A stretch of DNA of 64,000 nt from assembly GCA_019614645.1 (NCBI GenBank), contig JABWDB010000015.1, positions 1,798,001 to 1,862,000 of the forward strand, read 5' to 3'. The notes beneath the pieces were generated by a model. That model was given only the letters and a program-made list of their open reading frames with translations. It was not told where the DNA came from and searched no databases. Source of the DNA: Stratiolaelaps scimitus (taxonomy: Eukaryota; Arthropoda; Arachnida; Mesostigmata; Laelapidae). This document shows positions 36,100-47,994 of the stretch, in pieces. Made by a program: the position numbers and the translations under genes. Each line of letters begins with the position of its first letter. Position 1 is the stretch's first letter.

Positions 36100-38360
36100 T
36101 GCCTACCTGCCCAACTTCTTGTTGGAGAGAGAGAGAGAGACACCACTTCGAATGAATCGTGCGCGAGTACAGTGGCCCGAAGGCGGAGGCATGGATTTTA
36201 CTAATCATCATTCATTAGTCTTTCTCCTTTAGGGAAATTCAGTAGAATAGAGAGAAAAGCAAAAGAAAAAAATGTTTCCAAAGAAAGATCCATCATCCCT
36301 CTAATGATTAGCTGCTAAACAAACACATTCTTGTCCTTTCCCCATCACTAGTCGTATGTGACGTCCTATCGGTTAACTTGCTACCCATATGCACTAATAA
36401 CGTCTATTAATAATAGCTCGCTACTCAAACAAATACACATACAGACACACTCGCAACAGACCTTACGTACACACCCACTCTCGTGCATTTCACACCGGGT
36501 GATTTGTACTAGTTGTCGGGTCCCCAATCGCTCTTTCCATAGGACAACAATGGCCATCGTCCTGCCGCCGTTGCCCTGCTCCTACTCGAAGCGGCGTGGT
36601 CCCGCCTGATGTGAACCGCGATGTGCATGTCGTCAGCACAGATATGTCCATGCAATTTCTTTGCGTGTAGGGGGATGGGGCGCTCGTCGAGGTGGGGCGT
36701 AAAGGTGGGGTCTTGCTGTGTCCATAGGATCGCAGTGGCGACGACATCGCACCGTCACCGATCCTCTAGACCGCGTTGCTGTCTGTGTGTATACAGCAGC
36801 GTACTTGCTGCAGAGGAGGTAGGCTGGCAAGCATGCAGACATGCAGTCAGGCAAGCGTGGTAGCACTGATGGGGGACGGCAGCAGCGCGGACAAGCTCAC
36901 TCACCCATCTAGCCAGCCAGCGTCGCTCCCTGTGTCGATGGCTCCAGCGAACGAGAGGGCTGTTGGACCCTCTAGCCGAGGACATGTTAGTCTATAAAAT
37001 ATTGTCTAATAGCGAGTCAGCCAACGTTTGCTCCCAGGGGAGCATTTGAGCAGGCCCAAAAAGCCGGCGCAGTTTGTTCGTATGTGGCGATGCGTTTTAT
37101 AGCATTGCGGAGCCGAAGCTGCTGCTGCCGCCGCTGGCGTCCCAGGCAGCGTAGCCAAACTGCCTTGCCCCGCACGAAGCTGCTTCGGCTACTGACTGCC
37201 TGTTGGCGGATTGGTGGTCGAGATTGCGTTCGGATTCAACCCAACACACCACAACATCAGGGGGGTGACTCCGTAGCGGGACTTGGGGCTTGTGTAAGGG
37301 GTTTTGGGCACCCGGTTGAAGCCCTGGCTCGCTTCGCCAACGCAGACCACCGGTTTTGACTACCAAAAGCGAAAGCCACGTGGGACACAAACGCAGAGAA
37401 GACGTGATAGGTCAGACGGCTGGCGGCCGTAGATGAGCAGATGGGCTTTGATCGGGGCTCTCCGGAAACGCGAATAGGGGAAAATTGCCCTGAGGCAGGT
37501 CAAACCGATTCAGACTATGCGTGGTCAGGCGCCGGAAGAAACGCCGAAATAAGCAGTGGGAAGCGATGCTTCTTCAAACAATAAAGGTTTTTTCCTTCAA
37601 AAATGTGAAGGAGTCAAGTACAAAGGCGGGCTATAAATGGCTGCAACAAATGTACAACATACAAGGTCTCGGGCTGTGTCCGAACCAAGTACGATGGCTC
37701 TTCGCGTTTCGTGCCTCGGCGAGGTAGGTGCTGTCAACCAACAAGCCATTTTACTCGTTGGTAGCCCATTGCCGGACTTCGATAAACGGAAGGGAACTAT
37801 TCCAGCCAGGTATTGAAACAAAACGCGACAGTCTGATATGGGTACGGGGTTATTTATAATGAATTCTTATATAATGGATATAAGAAAATGAGCAAAACAC
37901 GCATCTCGTTTAGGAACGACAGCTTTATATAGATGTAGCGTCCTTTTGAATGTCACCTTGGCTTTTTATCGGAAACAAACATACTGAGATTGTTCCAGGC
38001 GGTTTGACAAGTATGCATTTTTGAGTGCAAAAAACCTACTGTAAAATTTAAATCCCGTTTGTTACATAGCCAATTGTAAAAGCTATTTGGACATTTGGAA
38101 AGTGCGTCCATAAAAGATGCACCAACAAGTTCATTGCTGAGTTGAGTTCATTGTTACACCTAGCCTAGTCTAATGGTATCATCACAGAAAGCACAAGGAA
38201 AATCTTTGCACCTTTACTTCATCGCGACCATGTTGAATTATATATATATATATATATACATATATATATAATATTCACGATTCTGTAGATCTCTGCGGCT
38301 CCTATGCACGAAAGGAGGTTACAAGACACGAAAATCATCCTTCTAATACAATCGCTATGC
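36100..38360. other. No gene supported
   Basis: GC-rich 36.5-37.4 kb yields frames in most registers on both strands, a sign of chance. A (TA)n tract lies at 38238-38274. Confidence 0.5.
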
Positions 38361-38365
38361 AGCAT

Positions 38366-39794
38366 TTACGGAATAAAAGCGTGTGGCGTATCGGGAGAGG
38401 CAGCAGCTTTTAACAGACGTTCACCGTCCAATCTCCACCGTTCCCGACCATGATAACAACAAAGTAACTTGCGTAGGTGATAAGGATTCTGCAATTCCGT
38501 AAAGGCGCTCGCTATCTCGCTGACCAAGCGAGCTTTGGCCTTTCGGCCATTAGGATAACGCCAGTCGAGGGGAAGCAACCCAGTAATGAAGTCTTCAGTT
38601 ACTAGCCGCGCTACTAGACAAGTCCTTATGTCTTTACTGTATAGGGAGAAACAGCAAGCAACGAATGTCCTTCCCGAGCTCGTGAGAGTTTCCGCACCAG
38701 ATACCAACGATGTAAGCGTCGTCTGACGAAGCACAGCGCTGTCATCGGTGGCAGACAAGCCTTGCTCCTACCCCATTACCCACCCACACATAGACACACA
38801 CACAAGCATTGTATTGGAGCAAGCTTTCGAAACTCAGTTGACAGGCGTTCTGGCAAAGGTCAACCCTTGTTGGTTTAGGAAGGGAGAAGGGGTTAGTTGA
38901 GGGGCTGACCTCCAACCCTTGCGTTTCGATGGTTAATTGGTAATAGTAATGTGTGCCCGCAAATGCAAGTCTTATGGGGGCACCCTGGCTGCCTTTTACA
39001 GTTAATGCGTATTGGCATGGTCTCGTGCGGGCGACACCCATATTAGTCGCAGAACCGAAGGCTAAATTTTCGTGAACCGACAAATTCGTAAGAGTTCTGG
39101 ACTGGTTTAATCAGAACTCTCACGAACTTGCTTGTTTACCCGGAACACTCGATTATATCAGTCTATAACACCCGACCGGTCTTAACATCAGATGTGTCGG
39201 CTTCTGAACACGGGTTCCGACCGTTACATTTGCAAAATCGTACAGTTCTCTCCATTTCTCACCAGTTGCGTAGGGCACTTGACGCGCAATGGCGGAGTTG
39301 AGATCTGCGATCTCTATAACTCTCTCTTCAAAACCACCTAGCCAAGACAGCGTTGACAGGTTCATTTGTGCATTTCAGGGATAGGCCTACACACATTAGA
39401 AACAACACCTCGTGACTTTCGTCCCGGTCTGCGCCATGAAAGAAGCTATACAAATCCAATACAACTTAACGAAACGTTCTATACGAGAGACCCGTTTGTC
39501 ACAACCTCTAGGACATGCCGAAGCGATAAAGGGCGTGGGTAACGGGTTTGAAACGGTGGGCATGATTTCCCTCGTTGCCTCGCCACAGTACGAACCCATA
39601 AAAGCATCCAACGCCATCGTTGAGGATGGGTTGTCCATACTCAGGTATTCTCGACTCACAGGGACACAGTTTGGTTGAGTATACCAGTAGTGGGTCATGG
39701 GCGGTTTCCGTTCTACCGTGAAATAACCATCACCCAGACTTAAATTAATAATAATCATATGTCTGTTGTTGTCGCACAATGAAAATTTATTCAA
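38366..39794 (-). other. Cluster of minus-strand coding-like frames
   Basis: Four minus-strand frames of 70-132 codons follow one another (39794-39396, 39365-39153, 39083-38742, 38758-38366). Composition resembles protein (for example FEERVIEIADLNSAIARQVP and LPLDWRYPNGRKAKARLVSE). A CTG|GTGAGA donor candidate lies within the second. No family is recognised and the exons do not join in one obvious model. They may be exons of a gene or a decayed element. Confidence 0.25.
39085..39126. repeat. Stem-loop, 15-bp arms with one mismatch
   Basis: TTCGTAAGAGTTCTG pairs with CAGAACTCTCACGAA (one G-U-type mismatch) across a 12-base loop. It lies between two minus-strand coding-like frames. Confidence 0.8.
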
Positions 39795-39799
39795 ACATA

Positions 39800-42700
39800 C
39801 AGTAGTTAGGAATTATTTCTAGGGATTATGGGTTGGGGGGGGGGGTGAGGTCGACAATGTCCCGAGGAAGGCGATGGCATTGCCCCTCTGCACAGCGAGG
39901 GACCCTTTTACCCTTCCCGGTATCGCTTAGCGCATTCTTCAGTAAGGGTGGTGAGATGTGTACAAGCCCAGCCACGAGCACCACACATCCTCCTCACCGT
40001 ACGGACATGACGTGGTTAGCTGACCCTCAGCTGCTTCCCTTCTCTCTCAAGACCTTATTCAAACAGACATAGATTAATTTATTCTTAATTCGGCACGATA
40101 AAATCGAGCGGAACATATCACTCACACTTTTATATCCTATATGATGGTGGCTGTGGCCTAACAACAACGACGAGAGCTAAATCGATTCAATATATAGCTC
40201 TCCTATCAAATGTATACACGTACATTTATTAGCGTATATTGTTAGTGTTTACCAGGTACTATAATCATTCGAAAGGCCCTTAATAACACGATTCGGCGGT
40301 CCAATTTATAGCTCCCGTCTTTTTCAAACGAGCTCTGACACTTACCGGCCGCAAGGCGGCTTGCGCAAGTAAGTCCCTGACGGTAAAAGCTGTAGGCCGC
40401 AGATTGGAGACATGTTATTTACACCACAACGGCCATTTCGCACGCTGCTATCCAGATACAAAATAGTTAATTATTATATTTAGATTGACCTGAGCAGGCG
40501 CCAAGGGCTTTTTCTCTTGTGTATTTTAAACTCTCGAAATTAAAAGGGCTATACACCAAAAGTCTCTAGGCCGCGTCTTACCAAGTGACTTGTATTTGAA
40601 GAAGCCTGTAGAGTATCTGGCCCATATTAAATCGATAAGACTGCCGTTGATCATTATCTTATGTATATGCCAATACAGTACATTCGATAGAAACACATGT
40701 ATATGGACATATACCGCAAACGCTTTTGAAGCTACGTCGAACCGCTTGGGTCAAAAATCGAATTTGCAATTCTTTTTCGTCCTTTAAGGTCCACTTTCCC
40801 TGTCCATAAGGCACTTGTTCTTCCCTACAGGACATCACGGGCGGCGCTGCGACTACTATTGCGGCTTGGCAACTTAACGGAGCGACCGGATCAGTTGATC
40901 TTCCCCCCTGCTCCATGTTCCCGCTAATCTTTCCTAGGCCACTCTTAGGTAAGCCCGCGACCGTCCGCAAAAGGATACACAATATGTGTTATGTGCATAT
41001 CTGAGCGAACGGAGATTGAATAAAAAGGTTGGTGTCCTTCTTCGACTACTGGGCAGCTCCTACAGCTGCAGCACCTCGACACCTCTGAGGGTAGGTGGCC
41101 GGCCACATGGTGCAGCAACGTACAGAGAGTGGATTAAACGGTAAGGTTTCTGGGGGAGGGCTTCTGACGCTTACGCACAGAGAACGTCTGCATTACCATA
41201 GGCCAGACCTGTGTCCGCACTGAGCCTGGTGATAGTGTAAGCTTACCGCACCTACCAATCACAGCCGCAGGCGCCATTGCCTCTTTCTTGGGGGAACCAC
41301 TGCGCTTCCTACCGGCCAGGAAACCACGCTCAAGTGTATATGGGCTACAGGTTGCCCGACCGCGTCCTTCATTGTCCGGTTTCCGTCCTCACTGAGCCCC
41401 TCATAAGAATAGGCCACCAAGCCAAGGCAGCGGGCAAGGACGACGTGCGAAGGCGACGCAGGCATGGTGGCAAGAAGGCATAATCGTGAACCAATTGTGT
41501 ATACGAAGAAGATGTCGAGGATGAGAGAGCGCCCCGCGGACCTGAAGGGAAACAACTAATCCTTACTGGAAATCATCTTCGGTTGATGAAAACGTGTTGG
41601 CTGCTTAGGAGATGCACCTTTGCGCTATGTATCCAAGTACGTATCGTAAGTATGCATCGACTTCGAGAAGTCGTCACGACTTCCTGAAATCGTTTTAGAA
41701 AACTCTTGACTGTTCCCAGTATTAAGTGACACGGAAGTCAGGTGAAATGTAGATTCGACACGCATTTGGAAATTTATCTGTAAAGTAGTATAACGTACGT
41801 CGTGAGATATATATATATATATATATTAACATGTACACCCACCTATACAATGTGTGATCGGGCGTCCATAGCCAAAGCCCGCCTTTCGACCAGAGATAAT
41901 GCTTCGTCCATATGTTATTATCAGCTTCGATCCGCTGCATCTCACTTAGCCAGGCCAGCACCTAAGTATTCAGTCAGGCGGCGACGCGAGCTAATCCCCC
42001 AACCGCTTGGATCGACATCATTCCTGGCTTATCTCTGGCATCAGCACAGCCTAGGCAGCCTTTACATCGGCGTCTACCCTTCGGCTCTTATGACCGCTCC
42101 TGTCTGTACACTCACATCTCTCGACGGCTACGGGAGCAGCAGCCTTTAGTTTCGTCCGATCCTGGAGGAACCAGCAGAAGGCAGATTGATCTCCAAAGGA
42201 TCGACGCATTGATTCATCCCTGCGCTACTGCCCCAACGATTCTGCGATGGCCGGCAGTATCTGAACCTCCCCTTTTTCCTGATCTGGTCCCCCTGAACAG
42301 AAGGAGTTTTTCGGCACTGTGTCTCTCCACTTGGCGAGCTGCACACCAACATGAGAAATCTTCCCGCAGCTTCGAAATCAGTGTTCGAGCTACTTGTAAG
42401 GCGTGTGTCGACGTTCGACGATGACAGACCAGCGAGGTCTAGAGATGGAAAGTTAAGCCGCCAAAGGGTGGGGAGAAGGAATCTTCTCCCTTTGGTTGCC
42501 ATAAGCAGTAGAATGACGATATTATACATAGAGGCCAATGCGGACCAGTGGCCAGTCGTGTGGGCCCATCGGACGTTCTCTCCGGCCTTTGGCCTCTCTG
42601 TCTTGCAAACCCGTCGCTCGCCAACCCCCACACCGTTTGCCCGACCCGGTTTTCCGGCTCACCACCGATTCGGGCCACGATACAGGGGCGGGGGGCAGCA

Positions 42701-43140
42701 GTGTGGCACTGTGCCCTCGTCTTCCGGCTTCACTGGCCTGGAATAAGCCTCGACCTAACGTCGTTTCGCTCCCGAGCGGGGGTCTTCGTCTTACGCAGTC
42801 CCACACGCGTGTGCGAACTTTCTCCCCCCCAACCCCCGTGGCCCTCAAACAGAGGATGACGCTACGCTAGTGCTGCGTCTTTTGCACTCATCTCCCCCGT
42901 ACCTCCCGCGTCGTTTTCTTCCCACATCACCGGCGGTGCCCAGATCACACAGACAGCTGCTGCGACCGCTGCCGGCAGGGAGGCCTTATCAATTCACGGC
43001 GTAATCTGCACTTCGAGCCGCTAGACGACCCTCGTTGGTCTACTGCTGTTTGCAGAAAGTATGTGGCAAATTATGGGAGGGGCATTGAACAAAGGGATAC
43101 AAAAGAAGAATCGATGCGAGTAGATCTCCAGGGGCTAATA
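39800..43140. other. No gene supported
   Basis: A poly-G run near 39835 and frames only. 40659-40982 (minus, GKWTLKDEKELQIRFLTQAV) is mildly protein-like. GC-rich 42.1-42.9 kb has overlapping frames on both strands. Confidence 0.5.
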
Positions 43141-43141
43141 T

Positions 43142-43143
<2 letters not shown>

Positions 43144-43184
<41 letters not shown>
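43144..43184. repeat. (TA)n microsatellite abutting the inverted repeat
   Basis: Forty bases of TA immediately before the left arm of the 43185-43292 inverted repeat. Confidence 0.95.
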
Positions 43185-43186
<2 letters not shown>

Positions 43187-43218
43187 GCCAGTATAGGACA
43201 AGGAAGCATTATGCAATA

Positions 43219-43255
<37 letters not shown>

Positions 43256-43292
43256 CGCTATTGCATAATGCTTCCTTGTCCTATACTGGCCG
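43185..43292. repeat. Perfect inverted repeat, 41-bp arms around a (TA)n loop
   Basis: The left arm 43185-43225 (starting CGGCCAGTATAGGACAAGG) is the exact reverse complement of the right arm 43252-43292. The 26-base loop is almost pure TA and a (TA)n tract also precedes the left arm. Could be a foldback element, a MITE-like insertion, a cruciform or a hairpin RNA source. Confidence 0.95.
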
Positions 43293-43627
43293 AAATTGGA
43301 ATTTTGTCATCTTCTGCAAGGAATGATGACACCGGAACAACGACGGCAACGACCTTCACGCGTAGGGGAAGATATTCGGAAATCGGTGCAGTGGAATTAG
43401 CCATTCTGCTTGTTCAATGGATAATCAAATCAAGGACAGTGGATGTGACGATTTTCAATTTGTTTCCGCCTTGAGTGCTGATTTGAACAAAAACTCCCTT
43501 GACGGTTTCAGATCGCTGCTACTTGTTCTCTCCCTCAAAACGATATCCCCCGGCTCGTGAGGTTTGCTGCTGGCAAATCCGCTCAAAATATCACTCCTTT
43601 ATTCGAGATCAGATCGCTTCTTACAGT

Positions 43628-43706
43628 TCCGGTAACGTGGTGCGTATGTGCACGCCTTGCAATCGGGGGAGGCATGTAGGTGCATGGGTTCGATCTGCGA
43701 CGGTGC
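43628..43706 (+). mobile_element. tRNA-like SINE, family 1, copy A
   Basis: Begins CCGGTAACGTGGTGCGTATG, then CCTTGCAATCGGGGGAGGC, and ends GGGTTCGATCTGC, which matches a pol III B box. It aligns with copies at 59.90 and 63.80 kb over about 75 bases in the same orientation. Confidence 0.7.
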
Positions 43707-44001
43707 ACATTTTCATGTAAGAGGTCTGATAAAGCAATGCCTAACGCAGTGCCGTGGACGTTCAATGTTGGCTGAGCGTCTGCCCGAAAACTTTACGCTG
43801 AATTCTAGTTCCTGCTGGCTCTCTATAGGGTTTTAACAGCTGGGCTGGATCCATAGCTAGCTGTCTCTTTCTTCCACGGCGGGCCACGGGACCATTGCTT
43901 TGAGGAAGAGCTTCATTGACTTACGCCAGAGCAACTGTAATATTTACCCACCAGATACGCCGGACTCACCTGTACGTTCTCCATAGTATATATATATATA
44001 T

Positions 44002-44174
44002 ACATATTATATATATAGGGGGTAGGGTAAGTTTCGATAGATTTCTATAATACAGTGGATATTATAGGATATATATAATATGTATATATGTATTATATAT
44101 ATATATATATATATACATATTATATATATATGGGGTAGGGTAAGTTTCGATAGATTTCTATAATACAGTGGATA
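44002..44174. repeat. 60-bp direct repeat separated by TA-rich DNA
   Basis: 44002-44061 and 44115-44174 share ACATATTATATATATA then GGGTAGGGTAAGTTTCGATA then GATTTCTATAATACAGTGG almost identically. The spacer is about 53 bases of TA-rich sequence. Confidence 0.93.
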
Positions 44175-44179
44175 CGTCC

Positions 44180-47100
44180 CATGTTGTGAGATGTGTGCCA
44201 CTATACGTTGTAAATATTGACACAAAAGGTCATAGTACACAATGGTTGCCTTCTTAATATTTTGTCTTATTGTCACCACCTTACACTACTCATAACTTCA
44301 CACTTTACCGCGCTTCATCACCGCAAAGCAGTGCACACTCAACACCTTAATATCCTTAACACAAACATGGGACGATCTCGCGTCGTCGCCACTTGCTTGC
44401 AAACAGCCCCCCCCCCCCCCGCCTGATCTGTTCACAATACGACACTTAACTCACCGCCGGGTTCGGTAAGCGAAAGGTCGAGGATCCGAGGGAAATACCG
44501 AGTTTGATAGAAATGGAACGCTGTAATCTCCACAGCGGACAGGTATTCCTATGAGCGCTCTCGGTAATACAGTGTTCAAACAATGTTCACAACAGCAAAC
44601 GCCCCCTTTACATAACCGCTACCTTAACGACAACAAAAAGCACTGGCACCCACCGCCATCCTACGAGAACAGCTATCCACAACGTGAACGCTTTACGTAG
44701 TCAACGTGGAATTGGACGTGATCCAGAGATAAACGCACTGCTTCGGCCCAGGTAGAGAAAGAAGAGTGAGAGATAAAGAGAGAGAGAGGGTGTTTAAGGC
44801 CCATTACAGTTCGCTTTCAGCTAACTCGAATAATCCAATGTTTGCAAGTCTACACAGCCCCTGCTCTTGGAAATGCAAATGCTTCGATTTGTTTCATAAC
44901 TAGGCTAACGACCGAACGACTACATCGTTTTCAGCCACGTGTCACTAGACTTCGTTACGCCACGCTTCGGGGCGTTCTATAGCTACTACCCAGAGATCGA
45001 CAACATTGTTGTCCTGCCAGCGGTGGTGTGAGCGCGAAATGCTGCTCTGCATTGTTGGTTTCCAAAAACTAAAAGGCCGCTCATCTGAAAATGCCGGTAT
45101 CGATGCTGAATCCTCTATGTAGGTGACTGTAATCTCACCGTTTTGTCGAGTAGCTATTCAGCAGATTCCGGAAAGAGTGAATTAGGTTACTGGATCAGTG
45201 CAACCAGCTACCTAGATTAATCAGGCGCTTCTTAAGAGCCACAGGAAGAGCTATTCGTGTATGTGGGTATGAGAAATATAATACCTGACAGAGTCCCGAT
45301 TGATGGGTCGTGTTAATGAGATAATTAGCCGTCGCAGATTGATGGCCGTATCTCTTAGTGGGGGCCTTTCCTAATGGTTCTAGCTAGGTATGATCTGAGA
45401 TTCTTACAAACAAGTAATATGCCGAGCAGATCTTCAGTTGGCAAAGCCAGCTCCTACTGATGAGTCTCAAAAGTTCTCGGCACTTTAATATGCGCCAGGA
45501 AATCCTCAACCAGCACTGGGAGATCCTCAGACTGCATGTGAGGGTTGTCTTCCGGCGTTTCAATCTCCCCTTGTATATTCCCTTATTTATGTATTTATTT
45601 GACAGAAATACAGTTGTCAGGAATAAAGTCTGGAAATAGTCTGGTATTAAATATCTATTTCAAAGATTCACATTTCGCGAGCTGTTGGACTTCTCCGTAG
45701 ATCAATTTATTTTGCTATTGCGTACTCTTAAGTCAGCGTAGTCCTTTTACTTAATAGCTTAGCTTTTCTAGCCCATGTTCACCTAAGTATAAATACGCCT
45801 CTGAGAATATCCCATCTTCTTCGCCACCGTGGATGACTTCTGTTTGCATTGGGCCGCCAGCCGTTCTCCTCTCGCGAGGTTCTTGCTACTTATCTGCATG
45901 GTATTACTACGAGAAATGTCGGTGGGAAAAATCCACAGCGCCCCGAGGCCACGGCAGGATTTAAACTGGAGAGAACTTTCGATCTATGATAGTTGCCTGC
46001 AGCACATAACATCTCGTTATCCATATGAATGAACCAATATTATTATTATTATTTTTTAGATATGAATATCAATCACTTTAATTTATTCACCAAAATATGA
46101 ATATATATATATATATATACCTGCAAGGTGGTGCCCGTAACCTGAGCGATCGCGGCTAGATCTCCACTACCATCAATCACAGTCCGTCTTGTTGGGGTTA
46201 CGCCATGCCTCCTCCTACTTAAGTGCGACAATGAAATACCCCCTATTTTAAATCTCACATGCTAACTCGACAAAAGTCAGTGATGTCTTTTTGCCGAGTC
46301 GCTTTGCGTGATTTATGCCCCATTTTCTTTATTTTCTATTTTTTTCCGTATACGTTCATACATCGTTTTCGCTCGCTCCTTAGCAAACTGCTCACACTGA
46401 CCGAACAATTCACTCTGTCTCGTTGCCATCGTCTCCTGTTCATTATTCAACCCACTACAATTCGTCACGGTGATATTCCTAGCACAACCGCAGATCTTGC
46501 TATCGGAACAGCGCAGCGCTCGTTACAGAAGCAAGAAAGTTTTTCACACACACACACACTCATTCGTGGGGGGGGCTATCACTTTACCATAATATCATAT
46601 TTCCTACCACTCGCATTGAACAACCAGCAAGCCATCTATAAGAATTCTCTACTAGGCCGCATATAATATATTCAAGTTGGCTCCCATCCCGTTCCCTTTT
46701 TTGCCCCCACCCACCCCCCCCGCCCGGCCGGTCTGCCCCGCAGGCCAACTCCGTTGTCCTGCCATGCGAGCTCACAGGGCCTGAGTACTCAGGAGCACAT
46801 TCGCTCTGACGACCAGACGACACAATGCGACAGAACGGCTTCACACCTGCGCCGTTCGCTGTTCCCCTACCAGGAGAAAAACAGGACTTGGTTGGTTTTT
46901 TTTTCAGTCGTCCATCCATAGGTCCCCGCAGCTTGCTTGCGGATACGACTACATAGCAGGCCAGGCACGGCTGGCGTTGGTGGTATCTCCCACAGCCCGC
47001 CCACACGCTGCCGACCACTTAAGCGAATAGGGTAAGATGCGGATGTACAGTCGGGATGTACACTCTGTGCATAAATATGTGATGACAAAAACGTTGTAGG

Positions 47101-47680
47101 AACCGCAACAGCATCTATCTGCGGCGGCCTGCGATCAAGGCACGGCGGCGAGAGGTCGGCAGTCATTCGTCATCTACTTCCCAAGCAGCAGCGTTGAAGC
47201 AGCGCCTGTTTATGCAATGTCTTGTATGGAATAATGAGGCACGCAGTTGTCTCACCGATGTGTATCATACAATACAATATGTATGCACTGTGCATATTAG
47301 TCGCTGCATATGCATGAGCGAGAGCAATGGTTGTTTGTTGTTACTTGCTTTTATCTCGGTTTCGCCACACATCATTTGAGCTTGACCTAATCTACCGGGG
47401 AATTCCTGTCCATATTTAGCAGGGTCTAGCTCCCGCTAATGTCGTGCACGAGTGACCGCACTGAACCGAACCGCAAGAAAAACTTCCATAAATGATATGT
47501 GTTATAGTCACCATTATCGAAGTTTGCGTAGGGGTCTGGATCTCGGCGATTACTTTCGTTGAGCAAATAAACTACGGGCGGGTAGTTGTACTCGTCTTGA
47601 GATTTGTACAGCCACTGCTTGTTCCGAGTCGATTTCTCCAACGAAAGCAATCCGGCCAGCTAAAGCCCTGTCATAGTCCT
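44180..47680. other. No gene supported
   Basis: A poly-C run (44407-44420), CA and TA tracts and chance-like frames. The minus frame ending at 47426 (NKQWLYKSQDEYNYPPVVYL) reads like protein but has no start or splice support. Confidence 0.5.
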
Positions 47681-47683
47681 CAG

Positions 47684-47775
47684 GCAGACTGGCTAAATTA
47701 TTGCCTAAGATTTCCGATGTCGTAGGTTCAAATCTTGTGCTGGGAGACTTAGTCTTTGACGGTGCAGGGTTCTGT
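47684..47775 (+). mobile_element. Possible tRNA-derived sequence
   Basis: ACTGGCTAAATTATTGCC followed about 25 bases later by GTAGGTTCAAATCTTG resembles degenerate A and B boxes. It has no cloverleaf I can fold and no CCA, so it is more likely SINE debris than a tRNA gene. Confidence 0.35.
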
Positions 47776-47994
47776 AAGGTTGGAACGTAGTCATTCATTC
47801 ATGCACTCGTTTATTGATGGAACTGCAGTTGTTACAATGCTTGAGTTCTTATATATATAAAAATAATTGAAAGGTATTAGTCATCTGGTGAGTACACCAG
47901 TATACTAGTGACCTCTATTAACATGTACAAGGTGCGGGGCTACCGGTCCGTGCAGCAAGCGAAGAATACATACGCACGAAGTGAGTAAATCGTA

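Noticed and set aside
42146..42870. Long overlapping frames on both strands
   Set aside because: GC-rich sequence is open in several registers at once; no motif, no splice sites and no consistent strand.
43965..43985. ATG GAG AAC GTA CAG|GTGAGT on the minus strand, a possible five-codon first exon
   Set aside because: The donor is perfect but the exon is tiny, it follows a TA tract, and no downstream exon was found.
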